Part shown: positions 1-8,800 of the stretch, one piece after another | How the letters are laid out: every line of letters starts with the position of its first letter | Position numbering within the stretch: position 1 is the first letter of the stretch | NCBI GenBank assembly: GCA_031993545.1 | Contig: DAMAHZ010000002.1 | Span: 47,597-111,596 of the forward strand | Length of the DNA stretch: 64,000 bases | DNA from: UBA1535 sp002323775 | GTDB taxonomy: Bacteria > Bacillota > Clostridia > Tissierellales > Sedimentibacteraceae | Direction: 5' to 3' | The notes under the pieces: model-generated | Told to the model about the DNA's origin: nothing | Database searches by the model: none | Seen by the model: the letters and a program-made list of their open reading frames with translations, nothing else | Made by a program: the position numbers and the translations under genes

Positions 1-688
1 CTTCATCAGTAAAACCATGCTCCAAAAACCATTTTAAATTACCATTTGGAAATGTTCCTATCTCATCTGTTATCGCATAAATTCTTGTGTATTTGTTTTT
101 CAAGTGTTTTTCAAGCTCCATAAGTGGATAATGCTTGCAGTCATATTGTGTCGACGAGTGATATAAGCACGTTAAAAAAGCATAGTCTTCATTTTTTGGT
201 ATATCATAAGGAACGTAGTTTGTTGGTATATACTCAACTCCACCTAAAACTTTTTCATCCTCAACATTCAAATATCCAAATACATCATCACAATACTTTG
301 ATAAAAATACAGCTTTTTTATTACAGCTATCACAAGAATTTGTCAGAGTACATTTGCTAGATGTCAATGAAATACTATTTTTAGTTAAAGGAATGATATT
401 TCCTTTGTATTGTTCAGTACCAAAATCAATAATATATGGTCTTTCTACGCATTTTTCACCATTTAATAGTTTATTTAAAAAACTTCTATTTATAGGTGCT
501 TTAAATCTTTCTTTTCCATCAACTACCATTAGAAATGGAAAAAATATTTTTTGATTTTTAGCCAAATTAAAATCTTCTTCTATGTTATATGTACTTATAT
601 CAAATCTATCATTATATTCATCTAATAATTCAAGTATTTCTAAGTTAATTGGACATTGATAGCTCCAGTAATAAAAATCTATTTTCAT
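1..688 (-). CDS. GNAT-like acetyltransferase with thioredoxin-like N-terminus, 3' end cut by window edge
   Basis: An open frame begins with ATG at 686-688 and runs without a stop to base 1, giving 229 residues of an incomplete protein. The N-terminus (MKIDFYYWSYQCPINLEIL) looks like a thioredoxin-fold strand-helix with a single Cys. The visible C-terminal part, with LMELEKHLKNKYTRIYAI and then NGNLKWFLEHGF, resembles the acetyl-CoA-binding and final-helix region of GNAT acetyltransferases. This arrangement recalls YoaP-type N-acetyltransferases, but I cannot confirm it without the missing end. The middle part has several Cys residues (TCLYH, NSCDSC), so metal or thiol chemistry is possible. 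The ribosome binding site is weak. The start lies 37 bases after the DUF523 stop on the same strand, so the two are probably co-transcribed. Confidence 0.6.
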   Translation of the reverse strand, partial: MKIDFYYWSYQCPINLEILELLDEYNDRFDISTYNIEEDFNLAKNQKIFFPFLMVVDGKERFKAPINRSFLNKLLNGEKCVERPYIIDFGTEQYKGNIIPLTKNSISLTSSKCTLTNSCDSCNKKAVFLSKYCDDVFGYLNVEDEKVLGGVEYIPTNYVPYDIPKNEDYAFLTCLYHSSTQYDCKHYPLMELEKHLKNKYTRIYAITDEIGTFPNGNLKWFLEHGFTDE

Positions 689-725
689 CTTATTTATGCA
701 CCTTTTATATTTATTGATAACACCA

Positions 726-1163
726 TTATAATTCATGTAATTTTGAGTTTATTTCTGATTCACCAATTACTTTTATGCCATTTTTCTTTAAAAGTTTAGC
801 TGCAAATCCGTCACCATCAATTATGGTTTTAGAAAAAGTACCATCGTATATTTTTTCACTTCCACAGGAAGGGCTTTTTTCTTTTAATATAGCATATTTA
901 CAATTATAAATTTTTGCTATTTTTAAAGTTTCCTCAGCTCCCTTTATAAACTCCTCTGTCACATCAACGCAGTCTTTATTTATCACTAAATCACCTTTTA
1001 TCTCAGCAGCGCTTCTTGGTGTTGATAGTCCACCGAGCTGTTCAGGACATACCGGAATTAAAGTATGCTTTGACATAAGTTCTTCAAGCTCAGGTATTGT
1101 TTTACTACTTGCGTCATATCTGCAATTAACTCCCAATAGGCATGCACTAATTAGTATATTCAT
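726..1163 (-). CDS. DUF523 family protein (TudS-like desulfidase family)
   Basis: The 145-residue protein carries the DUF523 hallmarks: ISACLLGVNCRYDA at the N-terminus, PVCPEQLGGLSTPR near residue 40 and ILKEKSPSCGS near residue 100. In characterised TudS thiouracil desulfidases, conserved Cys residues at such positions hold a [4Fe-4S] cluster that removes sulfur from thiolated bases. The family match is direct; the substrate here is not known. AAAGGAT precedes the ATG. A second, more divergent TudS-related protein lies at 23792-24277. The next gene on this strand is the GNAT-like protein 37 bases downstream. Confidence 0.85.
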   Translation of the reverse strand: MNILISACLLGVNCRYDASSKTIPELEELMSKHTLIPVCPEQLGGLSTPRSAAEIKGDLVINKDCVDVTEEFIKGAEETLKIAKIYNCKYAILKEKSPSCGSEKIYDGTFSKTIIDGDGFAAKLLKKNGIKVIGESEINSKLHEL

Positions 1164-1205
1164 AATTTTATCCTTTCTCTCACTGTACTCATACTAATAA
1201 CAAAT

Positions 1206-1240
1206 AAAAAGCTTTACCTACTTAATTATAAAGTAGGTAA
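1206..1240 (-). terminator. Rho-independent terminator after the DUF4256 gene
   Basis: TTACCTACTT (1214-1223) pairs with AAGTAGGTAA (1231-1240) around a 7-base loop. Read on the minus strand, the stem is followed by CTTTTTATTTG. The plus strand also has a short T run (GATTTTTA), so it may act in both directions. Confidence 0.75.
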
Positions 1241-1303
1241 GATTTTTATATTGTATTTTTTGTTTTTAATTTCTATTTAGTATCAATCTAAACAAGCTAA
1301 AAT

Positions 1304-1879
1304 TTATATCTTTAGTATACCTCTAAAACCTCTTGAGCCATAGTATGATTCTGCTCCATTATGATATAAAAAAACAGTATCATAACGACGGTCACAAAAT
1401 ACAGCTCCGCCAAGTTTTCTGATATTATCAGGAGTTTTAACCCAGCTTGATGTCTTTGTATCAAAATTTCCGAGTCTTTGAAGAACACGATATTGTTCTT
1501 CTGTTAAAAGCTCAATACCCATTTCATCTGCCATATTCATAGCACTATTTTGTGGTTTATTTTCTTTTCTTGATTCTAATGCTTCATGGTCATAGCAGAT
1601 ACTTCTTCGTCCTTTAGGGCTTTCTGCTGAGCAGTCGCAAAAAATATACTCTCCAGTTTCTTTATCATAGCCAATAACATCTGGCTCGCCACCTGTTTCT
1701 TCCATTTGATTGAGCGACCACAGTTTTTCAGTATTAGTTTCTAGCTTTTCTTGTACCTCACTCCATTCAATACCCTTATGGAAATTCATGTTTTTTTCAA
1801 AACGAATCTTTAACACCTTTAATAGTTCTTCACGTTGTTCTAATGATAATTCTTTTACATTTTTATTAATGTTTAGCAT
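1304..1879 (-). CDS. DUF4256 domain-containing protein
   Basis: The 191-residue protein has the features I associate with DUF4256: an N-terminal helix with LSLEQREELLKVLKIRFEKN, a GGEPDVIGYDKETGEYIFCD segment, then CSAESPKGRRSICYD, and a C-terminal GGAVFCDRRYDTVFLYHNGAESYYGSRGFRG. The family has no assigned function as far as I know. It is probably a soluble cytoplasmic protein, since there is no signal peptide or membrane segment. GGAGG lies 8 bases before the ATG, so the start is secure. It stands alone between the MerR gene and the terminator at 1206-1240. Confidence 0.75.
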   Translation of the reverse strand: MLNINKNVKELSLEQREELLKVLKIRFEKNMNFHKGIEWSEVQEKLETNTEKLWSLNQMEETGGEPDVIGYDKETGEYIFCDCSAESPKGRRSICYDHEALESRKENKPQNSAMNMADEMGIELLTEEQYRVLQRLGNFDTKTSSWVKTPDNIRKLGGAVFCDRRYDTVFLYHNGAESYYGSRGFRGILKI

Positions 1880-2075
1880 AAAAATTACCTCCTTCGATAA
1901 TATTATGGCATATTTATCATATGAATATTATACTATCAAATATATAATTAGTCTACTATAAACTATATTAAGCAAAAACTCTCTTATCAGTTTCCTGTTA
2001 AACGAGCTTTGTAAAAATCAATTATAAGATTAATTACAATTTCAACCTATTTATAAATTAACTTTTGTTGTTTTA

Positions 2076-2837
2076 TTATCTGCAATAAATATTAATGGCA
2101 TCTCGTAAAAATTTTGCACATCCAAGCGCAATTTTATCATAATAAGCAGTAAATCTTTCATCTGCAACGTACATTTCTGCGAGTCCCTTATGTGCCTCTT
2201 TTGAATACATACCATCTTTCCAAAACACACAAATCCATTGTCTGTGTAAATCACATGCCTTTTGTGCTTCATCACTTGCAGGGTCGCCTTTTTCAAAGGC
2301 AATTTTTAAAAGACTCTCATACTCTATACGAAGTTCTTCTGCCTTCTCCATTTGCTCCTTACTCATTCCCTTTATCTTAGCATTAGAAGCATCAACAACA
2401 TCATCACCATATTTCTCACGAATTTCTTTGCTATAGGCTGTTTCATTATCATCAATCATTTTCTGCTTAAAGCCTTCAAATTTTTCATTGTCACTCATAA
2501 TAATTTCTCCTTTCAACGAGCTGATAGTTTTTGTTACATTGTTAATCAGCATTTCAATTTGATTTTTTCTTAGCAAGAGTGCAGACAAGTGACCTTCAAG
2601 AGCCTTGTTTTTGTCATACTTAGGATCTTTGAGGATATGGCCAATCTCCTCCAATGTCAACCCCAACTCACGATAAAAAAGTATTTGCTGCAATAAATCA
2701 ACCTCGGCTTCACCATATATTCTATATCCGTTAGAAGATATCCTTTTAGGACAAAGTAATTTAATTTGGTCGTAATACCTGAGTGTACGGGTACTAACTC
2801 CAGACATCCCAGCTAATTTATTTATTGTGTATTCCAC
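2076..2837 (-). CDS. MerR family regulator with TipAS antibiotic-recognition domain
   Basis: Residues 1 to about 70 form a MerR winged helix-turn-helix (INKLAGMSGVSTRTLRYYDQIKLL, then NGYRIYGEAEVDLLQQI), followed by a coiled-coil dimerisation helix. From about residue 115 the sequence matches a TipAS domain (KQKMIDDNETAYSKEIREKYG, then CDLHRQWICVFWKDGMYSKEAHKGLAEMYVADERF). TipA/Mta-like proteins activate transcription when a hydrophobic or peptide drug binds TipAS. The start is GTG, 6 bases after AGGTGAG. The gene is alone with no drug pump beside it. Its promoter at 2858-2888 has the long spacer that MerR proteins act on, so autoregulation is likely. Confidence 0.9.
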   Translation of the reverse strand: MEYTINKLAGMSGVSTRTLRYYDQIKLLCPKRISSNGYRIYGEAEVDLLQQILFYRELGLTLEEIGHILKDPKYDKNKALEGHLSALLLRKNQIEMLINNVTKTISSLKGEIIMSDNEKFEGFKQKMIDDNETAYSKEIREKYGDDVVDASNAKIKGMSKEQMEKAEELRIEYESLLKIAFEKGDPASDEAQKACDLHRQWICVFWKDGMYSKEAHKGLAEMYVADERFTAYYDKIALGCAKFLRDAINIYCR

Positions 2838-2857
2838 TTATCTCACCTCACAATAAC

Positions 2858-2888
2858 AGGATAAACCATTACGTAACGTTAATGTCAA
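2858..2888 (-). promoter_or_regulatory. MerR-type promoter with 19-bp spacer and dyad operator
   Basis: On the minus strand TTGACA (2883-2888) and TATCCT (2858-2863) are separated by 19 bp instead of 17. The spacer contains an inverted repeat, CATTA and TAATG around an 8-bp centre with ACGTTACG. An over-long spacer with a central dyad is the usual design for MerR activators, which untwist the DNA to align the two boxes. Confidence 0.75.
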
Positions 2889-3024
2889 TAGTTATTTGAA
2901 AAATATATTTGTTATTTTTTATATTAAAAGAATTATAAAGTAAATAAATATCTTTTGAGATTTTAAAATATCAAATAAAATTTAATTATATATTTAATAA
3001 CAATAATACATAAAATCTTATTAA

Positions 3025-3492
3025 TTATACTATCAAACACACATCTATCCACTCAATAAAATTAGAACATTTTTCCAATTCCTCAATAGTAAGCTCTATC
3101 GCACTATTAGCACTGCCACAGGCTGGAAATACTGTAGTAAATCTTTTTAAAGATTCATCTAAGTATACCTCTACCCCATCATTTATACCAAAAGGGCATA
3201 CTCCACCTATATCATGACCTACAGTTTCTAGTAGTTCTTCTCTTGTTAGCATTTTTGCTTTTGTGCCGAATTTTGCTTTGTATTTTGGGTTGTCTATTTT
3301 TGTGTCTCCTGCTGTTACTATTAGGACACTTTTGTCCGACACCTTGAATGCTACGGTTTTTGCTATTCTTTGAGGCTCGCAACCTACTGCCTTGGCTGCT
3401 AATTCTACTGTTGCGCTTGATACTTCAAACTCTAGGATTTTATCTTCTATATTCCATTTTCTTAGATATCCTCTCACTCTTTCTATGGACAT
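3025..3492 (-). CDS. YbaK/EbsC family aminoacyl-tRNA deacylase
   Basis: The protein has the YbaK/EbsC fold motifs: MSIERVRGYLRKWNIEDKI, SSATVELAAKAVGC, RIAKTVAFKVSDKSVLIVTAGD, GGVCPFGI and VFPACGSANSAIELT. Members hydrolyse mischarged aminoacyl-tRNAs such as Cys-tRNA(Pro) or Ala-tRNA(Pro) in the cytoplasm. I chose the ATG at 3490-3492 (155 residues). A GTG seven codons upstream is in frame, but family members begin with this MSIERVR sequence and an AAAGGA lies upstream of the ATG, though at a rather long 12-base spacing. A strong hairpin separates it from the alarmone synthetase gene. Confidence 0.85.
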   Translation of the reverse strand: MSIERVRGYLRKWNIEDKILEFEVSSATVELAAKAVGCEPQRIAKTVAFKVSDKSVLIVTAGDTKIDNPKYKAKFGTKAKMLTREELLETVGHDIGGVCPFGINDGVEVYLDESLKRFTTVFPACGSANSAIELTIEELEKCSNFIEWIDVCLIV

Positions 3493-3534
3493 TTTTGCTT
3501 TTGTTCCTTTCACATTATTTTTTTAATAAATTTA

Positions 3535-3580
3535 ATAGAAAGAATTGCGAATATACATCATTATTCACAATTCTTTCTAT
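3535..3580 (-). terminator. Strong hairpin between alarmone synthetase and ebsC-like genes
   Basis: ATAGAAAGAATTG and GAATA (3535-3553) pair with TATTC and CAATTCTTTCTAT (3562-3580), giving 18 pairs with one mismatch and an 8-base loop. It lies just after the synthetase stop on the minus strand. The tail is only moderately T-rich (CTATTAAATTTATT), so termination is likely but not certain. Confidence 0.6.
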
Positions 3581-3593
3581 CTAGTAATTTCCC

Positions 3594-4280
3594 TTATTTA
3601 TCCAACTTTCTTACTTCTTTATAAATTAACTGCATTTCTTCATCTAACTTAGTTATAACGTCTGAGCAATTTGTTAGTCTGTCTTTTAGTGATTTGGGGA
3701 TTTCATTTTCAGACTTATATTTTAGATGGTGTTCTAGGCTTGCCCAGAAATCCATAGCTATTGTTCTGATTTGGATTTCTACTGGTATTAGCTCTATTCT
3801 ATCGTATAAGTAAATTTTTATTTGCAATACTAGGTGTAAGCTTCTATATCCGTTTTCTTTTGGCTCTTTGATGTAATCTCTTACACGGATTATTTTTAAA
3901 TCATCCTGTCTTGAGAAAAAATCTTCTATTTTGTATATGTCATCTATGTAATTGCAAATTACTCTAATACCTGCTATATCTTGAATGTTTTCTTGTACTG
4001 ATTCAAAATTTATCGGCAAATCCCTCTTTTCTAGCTTCTCTAGTATGCTCTTTGGAGATTTTAAACGAGTTTCTATACGATGTATTGGATTATAGTCATA
4101 TTTTACTTGAAATTCTTCGTTCAATATTTCTAATTTTGTGTTGAGCTCTTTTATTGCAGCATTGTATAATTGTTGCATTTCAAGAAATTTCTTGGCATTA
4201 TTAAAAATAGCTTCCTCATTATCAAATATATCGTCTATACCTAGAATTCCTAATTTAGATAATATTGTTTCCGCCTGCAT
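3594..4280 (-). CDS. Small alarmone synthetase, RelQ/YjbM-type GTP pyrophosphokinase
   Basis: This 228-residue protein consists of a RelA/SpoT synthetase domain with no hydrolase or regulatory domains. Visible motifs are IETRLKSPKSILEKL, DIAGIRVICNY, RVRDYIKEPKENGYRSLHL and VEIQIRTIAMDFWASLEHHLKYK. Small synthetases transfer pyrophosphate from ATP to GTP or GDP to make (p)ppGpp. I start it at ATG 4278-4280, because GGAGG (4289-4293) sits exactly 8 bases upstream and would lie inside the frame if the ATG five codons earlier were used. It follows the 65-residue unknown by 36 bases in what looks like one operon with ftsY. RelQ and RelP subtypes cannot be told apart safely here. Confidence 0.9.
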   Translation of the reverse strand: MQAETILSKLGILGIDDIFDNEEAIFNNAKKFLEMQQLYNAAIKELNTKLEILNEEFQVKYDYNPIHRIETRLKSPKSILEKLEKRDLPINFESVQENIQDIAGIRVICNYIDDIYKIEDFFSRQDDLKIIRVRDYIKEPKENGYRSLHLVLQIKIYLYDRIELIPVEIQIRTIAMDFWASLEHHLKYKSENEIPKSLKDRLTNCSDVITKLDEEMQLIYKEVRKLDK

Positions 4281-4316
4281 TTTTTTATCCTCCATACTCT
4301 TTTCATAAATTATACT

Positions 4317-4514
4317 CTATTTATCAATTTCTTTTTCAATCAAATAATTAGCAATTTCAAATGCTTTTATTCTATTTTTTGCTAAGGTTATTTGTGATTT
4401 ATATCTTTCTTTATTTTCTTTTGATTCAAATGTTTTTATAGTTTCTCTCAACTTATGAAGCGTTGAATCTATTTGACGTTTTGCTTCACTTAAATCATTT
4501 TGCGTAATTTCCAT
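4317..4514 (-). CDS. Small hypothetical protein between ftsY and alarmone synthetase
   Basis: I do not recognise this 65-residue protein. It is charged and predicted helical (NDLSEAKRQIDSTLHKLRET, then a second helix with LAKNRIKAFEIANYLIEKEI), suggesting a short helical hairpin, and it has no Cys or membrane segment. It fits snugly between ftsY (27 bases) and the alarmone synthetase (36 bases), which supports it being real and co-transcribed. The ribosome binding site, GGGTGAAG, is imperfect. Confidence 0.6.
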   Translation of the reverse strand: MEITQNDLSEAKRQIDSTLHKLRETIKTFESKENKERYKSQITLAKNRIKAFEIANYLIEKEIDK

Positions 4515-4541
4515 TGGTCTTCACCCACAAATTAATATGAA

Positions 4542-5777
4542 TTATTCAAATATAGCATCTACAAACATTTCAGAATCAAATATCTGCATATCGTCTATTT
4601 TCTCTCCAACTCCGATGTATTTTATCGGTACATTAAGTTCTTTAACTATTGGAAATACAATTCCGCCTTTTGCTGTACTGTCAAGCTTTGTCAATATTAT
4701 TCCATCTATTGAGCATGATTCTTTAAATAGCTTCGCTTGAATTAAACCGTTTTGACCTGTGTTAGCGTCTATAACCAGCAAAACCTCTTTCTGAGCTGAA
4801 GGATATTCTTTTTCTATTATCTTGAATATTTTTGATAGCTCATTCATAAGGTTTACCTTATTGTGGAGTCTTCCTGCTGTGTCACAAATCAATACATCTG
4901 TTTTTCTTGCTCTTGCAGCTTGTATTGCATCATAAATTATAGAGCCAGGGTCTGAGCCTTGTTCACTTGAAATTATGTCTACACCTGCTCTTTTACACCA
5001 TTCTTCTAACTGTTCTATAGCCGCAGCTCTAAATGTATCCCCGGCAGCTACTATAACACTTTTACCACTATTTTTAAGTCTATATGATAGTTTTCCTATA
5101 GAAGTTGTCTTTCCTACTCCATTTATACCCACTATCATCATTATTTTTTGTTTTCCATCTATATCGTCAAAGCTTTTAGCAGAATTTAACATATCTACTA
5201 AGTATTTTTTAATTATATTCTTGATTTCATTCGGGTCTTCAATTTTATTTTTCTTTACTTCTTCCTTGATATAGTCAATAATATCCATTGTAAGCTCCAT
5301 GCCAATATCAGCAGATATCAAAGTTTCTTCTATTTCATCTAATAAATTATCATCTATCTTTTTATATAGATTAAAAATATTGTTAAATTGTTCCGTAAAG
5401 CTGGCCTTTGTCTTAGATAATCCCTCTCTTATTTTTGCAAAGAAACCCTTTTTTTCTTCTTTCGGTTTATCATCATTATTATCTTCTGTCTTAATTTCCT
5501 TATTTTCCTTTGATTTATCTTTTGTATTTTCTTCTTCTCTAAGCTCTTTGCTTTTATCAGTTTCCTCAAGATCTAAGAGTGTTTCTATCTGCGTATCTTC
5601 ATCATCAAAATCAATATCTTCTAATTCTTTTAGAATTTCTTCCTCACTAGCTTGCTCAAAATCCTCGTCAATTTCATCATCTAAATCTTCTTTTAAATTC
5701 TTATCTACATTTTTTTCTTTGAGAACTTCATTTTCTTTCTTCTCTTTATTCCCTAATCCAAATAACTTTTTAAACAT
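4542..5777 (-). CDS. ftsY: Signal recognition particle receptor FtsY
   Basis: The 411-residue protein begins with a long acidic, Asp/Glu/Lys-rich A region (to about residue 110), followed by the N domain and the SRP-type GTPase G domain. GTPase motifs are GINGVGKTT (217-225), DTFRAAA (247-253), DTAGR (299-303) and TKLDSTAKGG near 361. FtsY docks ribosome-SRP complexes at the membrane for co-translational insertion. It ends in the usual amphipathic region with no extension. It follows smc by 29 bases. The common smc-ftsY-ylxM-ffh order is broken here: ylxM and ffh are replaced by a small unknown and an alarmone synthetase. Confidence 0.97.
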   Translation of the reverse strand: MFKKLFGLGNKEKKENEVLKEKNVDKNLKEDLDDEIDEDFEQASEEEILKELEDIDFDDEDTQIETLLDLEETDKSKELREEENTKDKSKENKEIKTEDNNDDKPKEEKKGFFAKIREGLSKTKASFTEQFNNIFNLYKKIDDNLLDEIEETLISADIGMELTMDIIDYIKEEVKKNKIEDPNEIKNIIKKYLVDMLNSAKSFDDIDGKQKIMMIVGINGVGKTTSIGKLSYRLKNSGKSVIVAAGDTFRAAAIEQLEEWCKRAGVDIISSEQGSDPGSIIYDAIQAARARKTDVLICDTAGRLHNKVNLMNELSKIFKIIEKEYPSAQKEVLLVIDANTGQNGLIQAKLFKESCSIDGIILTKLDSTAKGGIVFPIVKELNVPIKYIGVGEKIDDMQIFDSEMFVDAIFE

Positions 5778-5806
5778 TTTTACCTCCCGTTATTCTAAAA
5801 GTTAAA

Positions 5807-8800
5807 TCATTCAAGCTCTGACAATCTCATTGAAACCAGCTTAGTTACACCTTTTTCTTCCATCGTTGTACCATACAGAGTGTCTGCACTTTCCATTGTA
5901 CCCTTTCTATGTGTTATACACAAGAACTGCGTTTCCTTTGAAAACTCCTTCAAATATCTCGAAAATCTGTATACATTGATATCGTCAAGTGCTGCCTCAA
6001 TTTCGTCTAATATACAAAATGATGTTGGTTTTGTTTTAAGTATTGAAAACAAAAGTGCTATGGCAGTTAATGCCTTTTCTCCGCCTGACAAAAGTGTTAT
6101 TTTGCTTAGTTTTTTTCCTGGCGGCTGTGCTTCTATTTCTATTGCACTGTTTAACGCATCAGCTTCATCTTCGAGGTAAACATCAGCCTTTCCACCATTA
6201 AACAAGTCTGAAAAAACCTCATTAAATAAAACTCTTATCTTTGAAAATTCTTCTACAAATTGTTCTCGCATTTTAATTTCAAGCTCTTTTATAACATCAT
6301 TTAATTGATTTCTTGCATCTATTAAATCCTGCTTTTGCTTTGTTAGGAAATCATATCTTTCTTTAACTTCCTTGTATTCCTTGATAGCGTTAATATTAAC
6401 ATCGCCCAGACTCTTTAATTTTCTTCTTATATCTGAAACATCATTATTAATTCTTGTATAGCTGAGATCTTCATTTTTATATGGCAAAGCCATTGCATAG
6501 TTCATCTCATAGTCTTCCCATAATCGGTTAGATATTTCATCAATTTTTGAATTAAGCTTTTCTATTTTAATATTTATTGCATATTCATCATCCAAAATCT
6601 CAGTTATTTTCTTGTTTATATTATTTAATTCTACCTGAGAATTATTAATCAAATCTTGTGTTTTTGCTAAATTAGTTTTTTTGGAATTATAATTTTCTTC
6701 GCTTTCGTCTAAGCTTTTCTTCAATTCTTTACATTCGCTTTCAAGTATACTAATTTGAAGCTTTGCAGATTCAATTTCAGTATCTGTATTACTTAAGCTG
6801 CTGATTTTAAGCTCTAGCATCTCATTGTTTTTATCAAGTTCAAGATTAGCATTGCTAATTTTTTCTTCAATAAATTTTATTTCTTGATTAGCAGCAGATA
6901 TATCACTGTTTTTCATACTGAGAATTAAGTTTAATTCATCATATTTCTCTTTATCAGCTTTATTAGTATGTGCTATATCGTTGATTTCATTTTCTAACTC
7001 TGCAATATTAAGCTTTATTTGCTCAATATTTTTATCAATCGTATCAATATCAGCAATTCTTTTTTCATTTTCCTCTATAATATAAGCTTTGTCTTTAAGA
7101 TATCTGTTTATAGATATCTCAATCTTTGATATTTGCTCTGTTAATAAGCTAATTTTATTATCAATCTGCATACTTAGCTTGTTTGTTTCTTCAATATTTA
7201 ATTTTAATGTATTAATTTCCTTATGACAAACTGTCAAATCTTTGTCAATATTTTTTATATCCTGCTCTATATCCTTGCATTTTCTATTAAGATTTACTAA
7301 TTTTTCTTGACTTTCTTCGATTTCTCTTTTTCTACTTAGAATATTTTGATTTTTACCACTTATGTATCCGCCTGTTACAGCTCCTCCGGGATTTATAACA
7401 TCGCCTTGAATACTTACAATTTTAAGCGTGTTATTGGATAATTTCGCCACCCTAAAGCCATCTCTGATATTTTCGACTATAATTGTTCTTCCGAGCAAGC
7501 TTTTAATAATATTAGAATACATATCGTCAGCTTCAATCAAATTATCAGCAGTATCAATAACTCCATTTTGATTTAAAAGGTTTAATTCATCATTATTCAG
7601 GCCTCTGCCCTTAATTGTGCTAATAGGTAAAAATGTTACCCTACCTATTTGCTTTTCTTTCAAATACTCAATTATAGCCTCTGCATCTTGATTATTGTTG
7701 ACAATGACATTTTGTATAGCTGAACCGAGTGCAATTTCTATAGCTGTTTCATATCTCTTATCCGTTTTTATTATATCTGCAACAGTTCCATTAATTGCTG
7801 CCCTAAAAAGTCCCTCTTTTTTATGTAAGCTCATAAGCGTCTGAACGCTTTTATAGTAACCTTCATAAAGAGACTCCATATTATTTAAAAAGGCAATCCT
7901 TGAATTAGCAGTATTTAGCTCATTTAGAGAAACTCTGAGCCTATTTTCCATTTCTTTTTTATCTTCTAAAAAATTCTCTTGTTTCTTTAGATTTACATTG
8001 TAATTTTTTTCATAATTTACCAATATTTTTTCGTTGTCGACCTGCTCATTTTTAACAGCATCTAACTCATTAAGCTTTGTATCCTTTTCTCTGCTCTCAA
8101 TCTCAATTTCCTTATCAAATTGCAGAGTTCTTTCTTGAAAATTTGCTATGATTGATTCTGTAGAATTTTTATCGCTTTGAAGCTTGTTAATGAACTTGTG
8201 CATTTCAAATAAACTGCTTCTTTTTTCTTCGCTCGCATTAATAGAGCTTTCCATTTTTATTTTAAACGCTAGTGCTTCTTCATTTAATTTATCATATTCA
8301 ATTTTTTTATCTTCCAAGGATGAGCTTAAATTTTTTATTTCAGTATTATTATCTTCTATTTTTTGCAATAATTCATTTTTTCGCTTCTTTAATAATTCAA
8401 TTTCGCTTTCGATACTTTCAATATTTTCAGAGTACAAAAAAATCTTCTCGTTTTGAACCTTTATTAGGTTATTTTTTTCATCATAACTCTTGGAAAGTCT
8501 ATTTTTTGTACCTTCCAGCGAAAGAATTTCCTTATCAAGCAATATTAAGTTTTCTTTTTCCTCAGAAATAAGTGTTTCTAAATTATCTCGCCTTGAAATT
8601 ATATTTTGCTTAGTATTTAAAACCTCAGACTTTTGATTTTCAAAAATAACAAGCTGTTCCTTGTTTTTTTCATATTCTCTAACATATAGATTTAGTTCTA
8701 TGTTTTTTAAATTTTCTTTTAAATTTATGTATTCTTGTGCTTTTTCACTTTCTAGTCTCAAAGGCTCAACCCTTGATTCAAGCTCATGTATTATGTCTTT

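Noticed and set aside
3594..4295. Longer version of the alarmone synthetase starting at 4295
   Set aside because: A perfect GGAGG lies inside that extension, 8 bases before ATG 4280, so the shorter form is favoured.
5299..5805. Long Ser-rich plus-strand frame opposite the 5' part of ftsY
   Set aside because: It mirrors the Glu/Lys-rich A region of FtsY on the other strand, and has no ribosome binding site.
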